This document shows, one piece after another, positions 17,628-25,283 of a DNA stretch of 52,084 nt; the first letter of the stretch is position 1; every line of letters starts with the position of its first letter. The stretch lies in contig CANSGN010000013.1 in the NCBI GenBank assembly GCA_947646415.1, forward strand, positions 1 to 52,084, read 5' to 3'. This DNA comes from an uncultured Clostridia bacterium (GTDB lineage: Bacteria; Bacillota; Clostridia; Christensenellales; UBA3700). The position numbers and the translations under genes were made by a program. The notes under the pieces were generated by a model. That model was given only the letters and a program-made list of their open reading frames with translations. It had not been told where the DNA came from and did no database searches.

Positions 17628-19808
17628 TTGAACAAAAAAAGTGGAAAAATTATAAAAATAGTTTTGATAACGGCGTTAATCGTGGCACTTATTGTGTTAA
17701 CGGCTTCGCTTTTGTCAAGTCAAAACAAACCGCAGGAAATCAAATACAGCGATTTGAGCGAAAAGATTTTGAACGGCGAAATTGCTCAAGTGACTTATGT
17801 AGGAACAAATAATATAAGGATTTTGTACACAAACAGCAAAATCGAGGCCAAAAACTTCCCTAAACAATACGATGCGGTGTCTTACGGCGTCGGCAGGGGC
17901 GATTTGACAGCGCTTATCGAAAAAGTAAAAGGTTTGCGTAATACCTTGTTGGCTATAAAAGGCAACAGCGATATGACGGGTGCGGATATTAAAACCGAAC
18001 TTTACAAACAAAGGGCTGACGGCACATTTGTATATCAAGAAATGGTTGAGTTTATTCCAAACGGCGGCAAAAACTTTGATGTCGATAAGTTTTTGGGTGC
18101 GCAAGTTACCTTTAGCAATGACGATTTGAACGGCGATACAAGTTGGGTATCAATGATATTCCCTATTGTAGCTACTATTGTAATGGGCATTTTGTTGTTT
18201 ATTATGTTCCGTCAAATGGCAGGCTCAAACGGCAAAGCAATGAACTTTGGTAAAAACAAGGCAAAGCTTATGACAAACGTTAAAGTTAGATTTAATGACG
18301 TAGCCGGTGCAGAGGAAGAAAAAGAGGAATTGCAAGAAGTTGTGGAATTCCTTAAAAATCCAAAGAAATTCAGCGAGCTAGGTGCAAGAATACCAAAAGG
18401 AGTGTTGCTTGTAGGCCCTCCGGGAACAGGTAAAACATTGTTTGCAAAAGCAGTAGCAGGCGAGGCGGGCGTTCCGTTCTTTAGTATGTCGGGCTCTGAC
18501 TTTGTGGAAATGTTTGTAGGTACAGGTGCTGCGAGAGTTCGTGACTTGTTTGCCGAGGCAGAAAAAAATATGCCTTGTATAGTGTTTATTGACGAAATAG
18601 ATGCCGTAGGTAGACAAAGGGGTGCAGGCTTAGGCGGCGGCAATGACGAAAGAGAGCAAACGCTAAACCAATTACTTGTACAAATGGATGGTTTTGAAAA
18701 AAATGAGGGCATTATCATTATGGCTGCAACCAACAGAGCGGACGTACTTGACCCTGCACTTTTAAGACCGGGCAGATTTGATAGACAAATTTACGTTAAT
18801 ATCCCTGACGTTAAAGGAAGAGAAGAGATATTTAAAGTTCACAGCCGTAACAAACCGTTAGGTCCTGACGTAAGCTTTAAAGTATTGGCAAGGATGACAA
18901 GCGGTTTCAGCGGTGCGGATATCGAAAATCTTTTGAACGAGGCAGCAATTTTGGCAGCTCGTGCAAATAGAAGAGTGATAATAATGGAAGATATTTTGGA
19001 AGGTATCAACAAAGTTATTGCAGGTCCGCAAAAGAAATCACGTACTATTACCGAGACAGATAAGAGAATCACTGCTTATCACGAGGCAGGACACGCAATC
19101 ATTGCAAGAGTATTGCCGGGTTGTGACGAAGTTCAAGAAGTCAGCATTATACCACGTGGTATGGCAGCAGGTTATACTTTGACAAGACCTGTTAACGATG
19201 ATAGTCATGTTACTAAAAACAAGCTTAACGATATGGTAAGTATGATGCTTGGCGGTAGAGCGGCAGAGCAAATTGTAATTCACGATATTTCTACAGGTGC
19301 ATCAAACGATATCGAGCGTGCAAGCGGTATAGCAAGAAAAATGGTTACCGAATGGGGTATGAGCGAAAAGCTAGGCAATATGTTCCTTGGTGGCTCGGGC
19401 GAAGTATTCCTTGGTCGTGATTACTCTCAACACACAGCTTATTCCGAGGCTATAGCAGGGCAAATCGATGAGGAAGTTAAGTCAATCATTGACGAAAACT
19501 ATCAAAGAGCTTTGCAAATACTAAAGGATAACAGAAGCATACTTGACAATATGGTAAAAGTATTGTATGAGAAAAATACAATTTATACCGAGGAAGTTGA
19601 TATGTTGTTTGACGGCAAATCGGCGGAAGATATTATCAAGAGTATTGATGAAAAAATGGCAAAACGCGAGGAGTACAAAAAGACCGCTCCTACTGAGGAA
19701 TCAAGTGAAATTTCTCAATACAAAAATCAATTTGACAAAGCTGTTGACAATGTGAAAGAAGGAAAGGACAAAACAGAAGAAAACAGCAATGAAAAATTAC
19801 CATTTTAG
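17628..19808 (+). CDS. ftsH: ATP-dependent zinc metalloprotease FtsH
   Basis: A 726-residue membrane-bound AAA protease that degrades misfolded and regulatory membrane proteins. Membrane segments lie at about 8-29 and 173-194, with an extracytoplasmic domain of about 140 residues between them. Walker A is GPPGTGKT (263-270), Walker [10 protein letters not shown], the second region of homology [10 protein letters not shown] (380-389), and the zinc site HEAGH (485-489). A charged Lys/Glu tail closes the protein. The start is TTG at 17628, set by GTGGAGG upstream. In Bacillus ftsH follows tilS-hpt; here that pair is 25 kb away. Confidence 0.96.
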   Translation: MNKKSGKIIKIVLITALIVALIVLTASLLSSQNKPQEIKYSDLSEKILNGEIAQVTYVGTNNIRILYTNSKIEAKNFPKQYDAVSYGVGRGDLTALIEKVKGLRNTLLAIKGNSDMTGADIKTELYKQRADGTFVYQEMVEFIPNGGKNFDVDKFLGAQVTFSNDDLNGDTSWVSMIFPIVATIVMGILLFIMFRQMAGSNGKAMNFGKNKAKLMTNVKVRFNDVAGAEEEKEELQEVVEFLKNPKKFSELGARIPKGVLLVGPPGTGKTLFAKAVAGEAGVPFFSMSGSDFVEMFVGTGAARVRDLFAEAEKNMPCIVFIDEIDAVGRQRGAGLGGGNDEREQTLNQLLVQMDGFEKNEGIIIMAATNRADVLDPALLRPGRFDRQIYVNIPDVKGREEIFKVHSRNKPLGPDVSFKVLARMTSGFSGADIENLLNEAAILAARANRRVIIMEDILEGINKVIAGPQKKSRTITETDKRITAYHEAGHAIIARVLPGCDEVQEVSIIPRGMAAGYTLTRPVNDDSHVTKNKLNDMVSMMLGGRAAEQIVIHDISTGASNDIERASGIARKMVTEWGMSEKLGNMFLGGSGEVFLGRDYSQHTAYSEAIAGQIDEEVKSIIDENYQRALQILKDNRSILDNMVKVLYEKNTIYTEEVDMLFDGKSAEDIIKSIDEKMAKREEYKKTAPTEESSEISQYKNQFDKAVDNVKEGKDKTEENSNEKLPF

Positions 19809-19830
19809 TAAATTATAATTTAAAAAAATA

Positions 19831-19860
19831 AAAAGCGATACAATCAAGTATCGCTTTTTT
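19831..19860 (+). terminator. Terminator of ftsH
   Basis: Ten-bp stem AAAGCGATAC / GTATCGCTTT with a 6-nt loop and a T run. It is also A-rich on the left, so it may end the minus-strand Fic gene as well. Confidence 0.88.
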
Positions 19861-19919
19861 GTGTTAAAAATTTTAATAAAATCAAAATGATTAGTATTAT
19901 AATCTATATTTTTTGCTGC

Positions 19920-20858
19920 TTAAAACTTTTGCCAACAATTTTCGGTCATAAAATCTTTTATTTTTTGAGTGTCTTTATTTTCATAAAAATCAATTAAAAG
20001 TTTTTTAAACTTCCCAACATGTTTTTCAGGTATTACAAGTAGCCCTGCACCTTGACTTATTAGGTAATGATTTGCAAAAATTACGGAGGCTCGTTTGTTG
20101 CCGTCGTTAAAAATTTGAGTTTTCATACAATATAGGCATAAATCAATAGCTATTTGTATAGGCGGTTTTTGACTTGCCAAAATGTCTTGAATATTTTCTT
20201 TAACTATGCTTTCAATAGGGAGTGGCGGAGTATAACTTGAGCCACCTATTGCAACAGGGACACTCCTTATCTGACCGCCATTGCTATAAAACCCTTCATT
20301 TACAAGCTTTGCAATATTACAAAGTATATAATAAGATGTTGCACAAGATAGTACATCTCTATCTAATATAAATTCCCAAGAATGTTTCAAATTCAATATT
20401 TTTTGAATGTCGGTGGCGGTCATATCATAAACTTTACCATTATCTAAAATAGTTTCAGTTTGAGGGAAAGTTGTAGCAACCCCTTCCAAAACCGCTTGGT
20501 CGTAAATGCACGATTTCATGTTAATGCGAGCAAAAATCAGGTTTTGTTCTACTTGCGGAGAAAGATTGCTTGGCGAGTAACCTAAAGATATCAATTTTTT
20601 GTCAAGCAATTTTATTTGTTTTTTCAAATCCCTTGCGTCTTTTGAAGTTTTTAATAGTAATTGATATAATTCTTCGGAATATTTATCAACATACTCAGAC
20701 TTAAGTTTGCCTAGTTCACGTTTTCGCATATAAAGATATTTACCGCTTTGGTTTTCTTTAATTTCAGGAGTGCCACTATACGGCAATAGATTAAGACGTG
20801 CAAAAAGCTCTGCCCGTTGTCGTAACAAATCTTGAACAATCTCAAAAGTTTTTTCCAT
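19920..20858 (-). CDS. Fic family protein with Gln at the catalytic His position
   Basis: 312 residues. Fic enzymes transfer AMP or related groups to proteins, using the motif HxFx(D/E)GNxR. Here the loop reads TQIFNDGNKRAS, with Gln248 at the His position; the rest of the loop and the flap (GQIRSVPVAIGGSSYTPP) are intact. The N-terminal half has a helical Lys-rich region (about 45-95) and then VLEGVATTFPQTE, where the E-G pair matches the auto-inhibitory helix of class II Fic proteins. The start at 20858 has AAGGAGT upstream; an in-frame TTG at 20864 is less likely. The neighbouring tandem-HTH gene is on the same strand. It may be catalytically altered or a binding pseudoenzyme. Confidence 0.82.
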   Translation of the reverse strand: MEKTFEIVQDLLRQRAELFARLNLLPYSGTPEIKENQSGKYLYMRKRELGKLKSEYVDKYSEELYQLLLKTSKDARDLKKQIKLLDKKLISLGYSPSNLSPQVEQNLIFARINMKSCIYDQAVLEGVATTFPQTETILDNGKVYDMTATDIQKILNLKHSWEFILDRDVLSCATSYYILCNIAKLVNEGFYSNGGQIRSVPVAIGGSSYTPPLPIESIVKENIQDILASQKPPIQIAIDLCLYCMKTQIFNDGNKRASVIFANHYLISQGAGLLVIPEKHVGKFKKLLIDFYENKDTQKIKDFMTENCWQKF

Positions 20859-20892
20859 ATTCAACTCCTTTTAATTAAAATAACAAACATTA

Positions 20893-20955
20893 TTTAGGGA
20901 ACTTTTTATATTGTTATTATAGCATTTTGTTCCCTAAAATGCAAGGGGTTAAACT
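20893..20955 (-). promoter_or_regulatory. Promoter and operator pair of the fic gene
   Basis: On the minus strand, TTGCAT, a 17-bp spacer and TATAAT (minus strand of about 20917-20922). A perfect 10-bp inverted repeat, TTTAGGGAAC (20893-20902) and GTTCCCTAAA (20929-20938), brackets the -10. One arm fills the spacer and the other lies just after the start of transcription, which suggests repression by looping or by a tetramer. Confidence 0.7.
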
Positions 20956-20975
20956 TTAAATTTTAAAAAATCTTT

Positions 20976-21078
20976 GTGCAAAAACGCCAAAAAATACAAA
21001 ATATGCAATAAAAATGTGCAAAAATTGCACTTTTGCAAATCATAAAATATGCAAAAACTGCACATTTTTATTGCACAT
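20976..21078. repeat. TGCA-rich repeat and inverted-repeat element between fic and the HTH gene
   Basis: Two imperfect direct units start TGTGCAAAAA (20976 and 21015) and end AAAATATGCAA. A perfect 17-bp inverted repeat has arms at 21004-21020 and 21059-21075, separated by 38 nt. A smaller palindrome, GTGCAAAAATTGCAC, lies at 21016-21030. Together these fill the 306-bp gap between fic and the HTH gene. It could be an operator cluster or a folded RNA; I see no reading frame. Confidence 0.6.
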
Positions 21079-21164
21079 AAAAAAACTAAAAGTTAAATAG
21101 TTATAATAAAATTTAATAGTATAGCTTTGTTTTTTTGCAATTAATATCGTTTTTTGCATTGTTT

Positions 21165-21617
21165 TTAAATTCTGCCTAACATTTTATCTATTGACCCGCC
21201 AAGTTCATAGGCTATTGCGATTAGCACTTCGAATTTAGGCAGACTGCCTTTTTTCCATAGGCTTAAACTTGTTTCAGTTACAATATTTAATTTAGATAAT
21301 TGAAAGTGATTGGTATGGTTTAATTTTAAAAGTCTTTCATACTCGGGATAAAAGCAAGATTGATTAAAGCCTTTTTTTAAATTAGGATAGTTAAAGTCAT
21401 TTGACAAGCCGGTTATAAAATCAATAGAACAGTTAAAATAATCGCAAATTTTTACCACATTACTTGTAATAGGTATTGTCCCATTCAAATAGGGCTCAAT
21501 TTGTGAGTGTTTTAGACCTACATTATTGGCAAATTCGGTTTTGCCAATTCCTGTTTTTATAAATAAATCTGTAAAGTTTTCGGTAAAGGTCACAAAGTGT
21601 TTGGTAATATTAAGCAT
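21165..21617 (-). CDS. Tandem XRE-type helix-turn-helix regulator
   Basis: 150 residues. Two successive helix-turn-helix units are visible: one at about 12-70 (GIGKTEFANNVGLKHSQIEPYL then ICDYFNCSIDFITGL) and one at about 95-148 (FQLSKLNIVTETSLSLWKKG then IAYELGGSIDKMLG). Both have the layout of lambda-repressor-like domains, so one chain could contact two half-sites. It is the likely regulator of the fic promoter, which carries matched inverted half-sites. GGAGA precedes the start. Its own promoter on the minus strand is TTGTCA, a 17-bp spacer and TATAAT (21665-21693). Confidence 0.75.
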   Translation of the reverse strand: MLNITKHFVTFTENFTDLFIKTGIGKTEFANNVGLKHSQIEPYLNGTIPITSNVVKICDYFNCSIDFITGLSNDFNYPNLKKGFNQSCFYPEYERLLKLNHTNHFQLSKLNIVTETSLSLWKKGSLPKFEVLIAIAYELGGSIDKMLGRI

Positions 21618-21685
21618 TATAATTATCTCCGTTTATGAAAAGCAATTATATATTGTTTTTCTTAATTATACATCAAATTTAATGA

Positions 21686-21859
21686 GTTGACAAGAATATT
21701 ATCAAATTAGAGCTTAGGAATATTAAAGATTTGAAATGCTATTTAAAAGACTTGATAACAAGTCAAGACGAAAATGCCAAAGTTATAAATAACAAGGTAA
21801 AGAAAAAAGGTTTTTCGGATATTAAAATTCAAATCAAAAAGCAGAAAATCCATTTTTAA
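21686..21859 (+). pseudogene. Possible remnant reading frame without a start codon
   Basis: An open stretch of 57 codons with no ATG, GTG or TTG near its beginning and no ribosome site. It is Lys- and Ile-rich and protein-like (IKDLKCYLKDLITSQDEN and on to IHF). It overlaps the divergent promoter of the HTH gene. It may be the 3' remnant of a gene lost at this accessory spot, or chance. I recognise no family. Confidence 0.25.
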
Positions 21860-21929
21860 ATATTTAGTGTTATAAGCAAGGGTTAAGAAATATAAAAAAA
21901 TATCTTAGGGGAAAGTTGTTAAAAAATAC

Positions 21930-21958
21930 TTGCTTAAACCCTTAGTTTATAGTAAAAT
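21930..21958 (+). promoter_or_regulatory. Promoter of purC
   Basis: TTGCTT (21930-21935), a 17-bp spacer and TAAAAT (21953-21958), giving a leader of about 25 nt. There is no purine riboswitch. Confidence 0.6.
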
Positions 21959-21990
21959 ATTTATAGATAATCAATGGAGGTATATATCCT

Positions 21991-22668
21991 ATGAAAATGG
22001 TATATAAAGGCAAAACAAAAGATGTTTATTCACTAGAAAACGGTAATTACCTTTTGAAGTTCAAAGACGATGCTACCGGCGAAAACGGTGTGTTTGACCC
22101 AGGTGCTAACACTGTTGGTGTTACTATCGAGGGTTTGGGTATGGATGCTCTTAAACTTACAACATATTTTTATACTATGCTTAATGATATGGGTGTTGTT
22201 AATCACTTTGTAAAATCAAACTTGGAAGACGGCACTATGGAAGTTAAGCCTGCTAAAAAATTTGGTAAAGGATTGGAAGTTATCTGCCGTCTAAAAGCTG
22301 TAGGCTCTTTCTTTAGAAGATACGGCGATTACTGCGAAAACGGTCAACCTCTTGACTATTTTGTAGAGGTAACTTTGAAAGACGATGACAGATGTGACCC
22401 ACCTATCACAAAGGATGCTTTGGATATGCTTGGCATTTTGTCAAAAGAGCAATATGAAGTTTTGAAAGCCGATACTATTAAAATTACAAAAATCGTTCAA
22501 GACGTTTTGGCAAAGAAAGGCGCTACTTTATACGATATTAAATTTGAGTTTGGTATTGTTGATGGTAAAGTTATTCTTATTGACGAAATCAGCGGCGGTA
22601 ATATGAGAGCAATGAAAGACGGCAAATTCCTAGAGCCGCTTGAATATGCACCATTAATCTTAGGATAA
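21991..22668 (+). CDS. purC: Phosphoribosylaminoimidazole-succinocarboxamide (SAICAR) synthase, Clostridia-type variant
   Basis: A 225-residue enzyme of purine synthesis joining aspartate to CAIR with ATP. It begins KMVYKGKTKDVY and carries EVICRLKAVGSFFRRYG, the substrate loop VTLKDDDRCDPPI and DIKFEFG. The usual C-terminal SPDTxR motif is replaced by DEISGGNMR, a form I associate with a subset of Clostridia. It stands alone, away from other purine genes, between the Fic/HTH locus and the structured non-coding region. GGAGG lies 11 nt before the start. Confidence 0.92.
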   Translation: MKMVYKGKTKDVYSLENGNYLLKFKDDATGENGVFDPGANTVGVTIEGLGMDALKLTTYFYTMLNDMGVVNHFVKSNLEDGTMEVKPAKKFGKGLEVICRLKAVGSFFRRYGDYCENGQPLDYFVEVTLKDDDRCDPPITKDALDMLGILSKEQYEVLKADTIKITKIVQDVLAKKGATLYDIKFEFGIVDGKVILIDEISGGNMRAMKDGKFLEPLEYAPLILG

Positions 22669-22677
22669 TAAATAAAA

Positions 22678-22706
22678 TAAAAAGAGCTTTTTAAAAGCTC
22701 TTTTTT
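22678..22706 (+). terminator. Terminator of purC
   Basis: Stem AAAGAGCTT / AAGCTCTTT with a short AT loop and a T run, starting 10 nt after the stop codon. Confidence 0.88.
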
Positions 22707-22749
22707 AATTATTTAGTTGTTGAAAAGTAAAATGTAACGAGGGAAAGAG

Positions 22750-22898
22750 GTAATCTAAAGGTTACAATCAATTAATTAAAAACAAACTCCTGCTGTTACC
22801 GTAATTCCCATAGGGAATATTAGGTAAGCCGCAGGTAAAAGAGAATTAGGCGTGGCGTGAAGGCACGCCTTTTCTCTTGTCTTGGTTTAGTTGATTGT
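22750..22898. ncRNA. Candidate structured RNA with closing stem and two branched arms
   Basis: Closing stem ACAATCAA (22764-22771) with TTGATTGT (22891-22898), extended by AAAC with GTTT. The first arm is CCTGC and GTTACC (22789-22800) with GGTAA and GCAGG (22823-22835), capped by ATTCCC-ATA-GGGAAT (22804-22818). The second arm is AAGAGAA (22839-22845) with TTCTCTT (22872-22878), topped by GGCGTG-AAGG-CACGCC (22854-22869). A small hairpin precedes it (22750-22765). I recognise no known riboswitch or RNA family. The strand cannot be fixed, since both fold. Confidence 0.5.
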
Positions 22899-22899
22899 G

Positions 22900-23076
22900 T
22901 TAATAATCTTCGTCATCGTCGAAGAACGTCGGGACGATTGCACCCACAAAGTTATAGACGATTTCTAAGGTTTGCTTGTAGTGTCCGTTTACTTTCGTTT
23001 TCTCGTGTTTTACACAGCCCGCTCGTAGGCACTTGATTTTTCTTTTGAAATGTGCTATAATAATTATGCGATACAT
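22900..23076 (-). CDS. Possible small protein of 58 residues, unknown
   Basis: A continuous minus-strand frame starting MYRIIIIAHFKRKIKCLRAG and ending in the acidic tail FFDDDEDY. The centre (TLEIVYNFVGAIVP) is amphipathic. Codon choice (CTA, CGA, GCG, CCG, GTC) differs from neighbours. There is no ribosome site, and its first codons lie in the arm of a long inverted repeat. It runs antisense to the promoter of the downstream plus-strand leader. Real coding is uncertain. Confidence 0.35.
   Translation of the reverse strand: MYRIIIIAHFKRKIKCLRAGCVKHEKTKVNGHYKQTLEIVYNFVGAIVPTFFDDDEDY
23033..23061 (+). promoter_or_regulatory. Promoter of the structured leader before the Gly-rich lipoprotein gene
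   Basis: TTGATT (23033-23038), a 17-bp spacer and TATAAT (23056-23061), giving transcription from about 23068. Confidence 0.65.
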
Positions 23077-23203
23077 CTTAATACTATTGTTAGGGAGTAC
23101 TATCGGTAAAAACGTACTCTCTACCCTTTCAATAGGAAGATGTATCGCAACATTGAGAAGTGCGTTTTTTCGGCGTGTTTCTTAATGGAACACGCTTTTT
23201 TAT
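23068..23203 (+). ncRNA. Long-hairpin leader ending in an intrinsic terminator (attenuator-like)
   Basis: GCGATACATCTT pairs perfectly with AAGATGTATCGC (right arm 23142-23153). Nested pairs are CTATTG / CAATAG, AGGG / CCCT and AGTAC / GTACT around a loop near 23101-23113. A terminator follows: GCGTGTT / AACACGC (about 23174-23195) and then six T. The lipoprotein ribosome site GGAGG comes directly after the T run, so read-through must be controlled or the RNA is an independent small RNA. I recognise no riboswitch class. Confidence 0.55.
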
Positions 23204-23215
23204 TTGGAGGTAATA

Positions 23216-25105
23216 ATGAAAAAGTTTATTCAATTTATCATATTATCAGCTATATTAATGTTGACTATGATAGCCTTTGCTGCGTGTAACTCTTCACAAA
23301 CTAATAGCAATACTTGTGCTGTAACATTTAATGCGATGGACGGAAGCGAAGCACAAGTCGTAACAGTAACCAAAGGTGAAAAAGTCGCTTCTCCAAAGAT
23401 AGACCTTAGAGAAGGGTATACATTCAAAGGATGGTATATTAGCACGGAATTTACTAGTGATGGCGAGTGGTCGTTTATTGGATATACGGTTACGGAAGAT
23501 ATGATGCTTTATGCCTATTGGATGCCAAACGTATATTCAATTACATACAAAGAGATTGACGGAGCTGCGTTCTCATCGGATAACGACAGTATCCTTCCGA
23601 CTGAACATACATACGATACTCAGACGAATTTGCCTATCCCCACAAAAGACAATCATATATTCATTGGATGGTATTTAGATGGTAACGACACAAGTTCGCC
23701 CATAACATCTTTAACTGCCAAAGGATATACATCCGACATCACTTTATACGCAAAATGGGTTAAAGCGACATACAATATTGAGTATAAAGATTGTGGCGGA
23801 ACAAAATTTAGTGGTGACAATAAATCAAGTCTGCCTGCAATCCACAGTTATGCCACTCAAACAGAACTGCCAAACGGCACAAAGATGGGATACGACTTTA
23901 TAGGATGGTATCTGAATAAAGATTGCGATGGTGAAAAAACAACCTCAATTAAGGCAGAAAGTATAACCGAAGACATAGTTTTATACGCAAAATGGGAAGG
24001 AAAAACAACATATATTGACGAAAATGGAGTTACTCAAACATTAACCAATGCCCCCATTAAAGTACTGAAAGCGGGACAATCGAATTCGTTAATAAATACT
24101 TATAAGATTAACGGGTGGTACTTGTTTTCAGGTAAGCAACGACACGATTTTCACTATATTGAAGTCGATGATATAGCTTATATCATCCTTGAAGATGGAA
24201 GTGATTGTTCTCTATTCGATCTTATTGTGAACGAGGGCAGCACCTTATACATTTTTTCTCAAAGCTTTTCCGATGGGATGGGAAAATTGTCAATCAACTC
24301 TAATCTTGGAGGACAAACAGGAATGAGCCTGAAAGCGGCATACGGTGGTGGTTCAATTGTAATTTGTGGCGGACACATAATCGCCAAGTCCATAGGCGGT
24401 GGTGATGCACTTAGTATGTATGGCGATAACGGCGGAGATAGCGGAAATATCACCATTTATAACGGAAAAATTGAAGCTACACGTATTGGTGGCGGTAATG
24501 GTTATTATGGGGAGAGCGCAAATTACTTCAACACATCTAACGAAAAAGGCGGTAACGGTGGTAATGGTGGTTCGGTAAACACTATCACTGTTTATGGCGG
24601 TTCAGTGGTCGCAGAAGTTTTCGGTGGTGGAAACGGCGGTAAGGGCGGAAGCGCATCTGGTACTTCTGCGGGTGGCGATGGCGGTCGTGGCGGAAGCGGC
24701 GGATCATTAATTATATACGGCGGACATATTTCGTTAGATATCATTCGTGGCGGAAATGGTGGCAATGGCGGTTATGGTGGTACTCCAAACGTTGGCTTAG
24801 GTGGTAACGGCGGCAATGGCGGTAACGGCGGTAAAGGAACGAATGTTATAATCAATTCAGCCGATACATCTACCATCTTTTCAGGCGCAATTCAACTTGT
24901 GGGTGGCGACGGAGGCAACGGTGGTAACGGCGGTTCTGGTTCTAGTTTTAATACTGATGGCAATGGCGGTAACGGCGGTAATAGTGCCACAGGAGGAACG
25001 ATGACTATTAATGGCGAAGACACAGTTGATTACACTATTACAAACGGTAAAGTTGGCACAGGCGGTAGCGGCAAGATAAACGGCTCGGATGGTATCTTAG
25101 CATAA
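23216..25105 (+). CDS. Surface lipoprotein with InlB-type repeats and a GGNGG-rich C-terminal domain
   Basis: 629 residues. A lipoprotein signal peptide ends at Cys24 (AFAAC). Three InlB/Flg_new repeats follow (about 30-250), each ending GWY ... LYAYW or LYAKW, as in bacterial surface proteins. A middle region (about 250-350) is beta-rich and unassigned. The last 270 residues alternate beta segments (ITIYNGKIEA, ITVYGGSVVA, LIIYGGHIS) with GGNGGNGG runs, resembling a polyglycine or beta-solenoid fold; PE-PGRS proteins are superficially similar. There is no LPxTG anchor. The start at 23216 has GGAGG upstream. It sits just behind a terminator-bearing leader, and its function is unknown. Confidence 0.8.
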   Translation: MKKFIQFIILSAILMLTMIAFAACNSSQTNSNTCAVTFNAMDGSEAQVVTVTKGEKVASPKIDLREGYTFKGWYISTEFTSDGEWSFIGYTVTEDMMLYAYWMPNVYSITYKEIDGAAFSSDNDSILPTEHTYDTQTNLPIPTKDNHIFIGWYLDGNDTSSPITSLTAKGYTSDITLYAKWVKATYNIEYKDCGGTKFSGDNKSSLPAIHSYATQTELPNGTKMGYDFIGWYLNKDCDGEKTTSIKAESITEDIVLYAKWEGKTTYIDENGVTQTLTNAPIKVLKAGQSNSLINTYKINGWYLFSGKQRHDFHYIEVDDIAYIILEDGSDCSLFDLIVNEGSTLYIFSQSFSDGMGKLSINSNLGGQTGMSLKAAYGGGSIVICGGHIIAKSIGGGDALSMYGDNGGDSGNITIYNGKIEATRIGGGNGYYGESANYFNTSNEKGGNGGNGGSVNTITVYGGSVVAEVFGGGNGGKGGSASGTSAGGDGGRGGSGGSLIIYGGHISLDIIRGGNGGNGGYGGTPNVGLGGNGGNGGNGGKGTNVIINSADTSTIFSGAIQLVGGDGGNGGNGGSGSSFNTDGNGGNGGNSATGGTMTINGEDTVDYTITNGKVGTGGSGKINGSDGILA

Positions 25106-25148
25106 TATCTTGCAAAATTTGTCCACTCAAAATTAAATCATTCACTAT

Positions 25149-25183
25149 AAAAATCTCTCGGACATTTAATCCGAGAGATTTTT
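25149..25183 (+). terminator. Terminator of the Gly-rich lipoprotein gene
   Basis: A 14-bp perfect stem (25149-25162 with 25170-25183), 7-nt loop, A-rich left and T-rich right flank. It can act in both directions. Confidence 0.92.
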
Positions 25184-25283
25184 GTCATCGCTTGAAAGAG
25201 CAACTCTTATAAATTTAGTTTTTTAATTACCTATGGAAATTCGCATTTTAAGCAGGGGAAATTTTTAATTCAAATAAATTAGT

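Noticed and set aside
20976..21078. CRISPR array or plasmid iterons
   Set aside because: Only two imperfect units, no regular spacers, and no cas or replication gene in the window.
22764..22898. Cobalamin, c-di-GMP or purine riboswitch
   Set aside because: AGGGAA and GGTAAG look partly familiar, but the conserved core strings of those classes are missing.
23068..23155. Long inverted repeat as an integron attC site or insertion-sequence end
   Set aside because: The arms lack the GTTRRRY/RYYYAAC boxes of attC, and no integrase, transposase or target duplication is nearby.
21618..23216. Integrated mobile element covering the Fic locus to the Gly-rich gene
   Set aside because: No integrase, no direct repeats and no tRNA target were found, and a normal purC lies inside.
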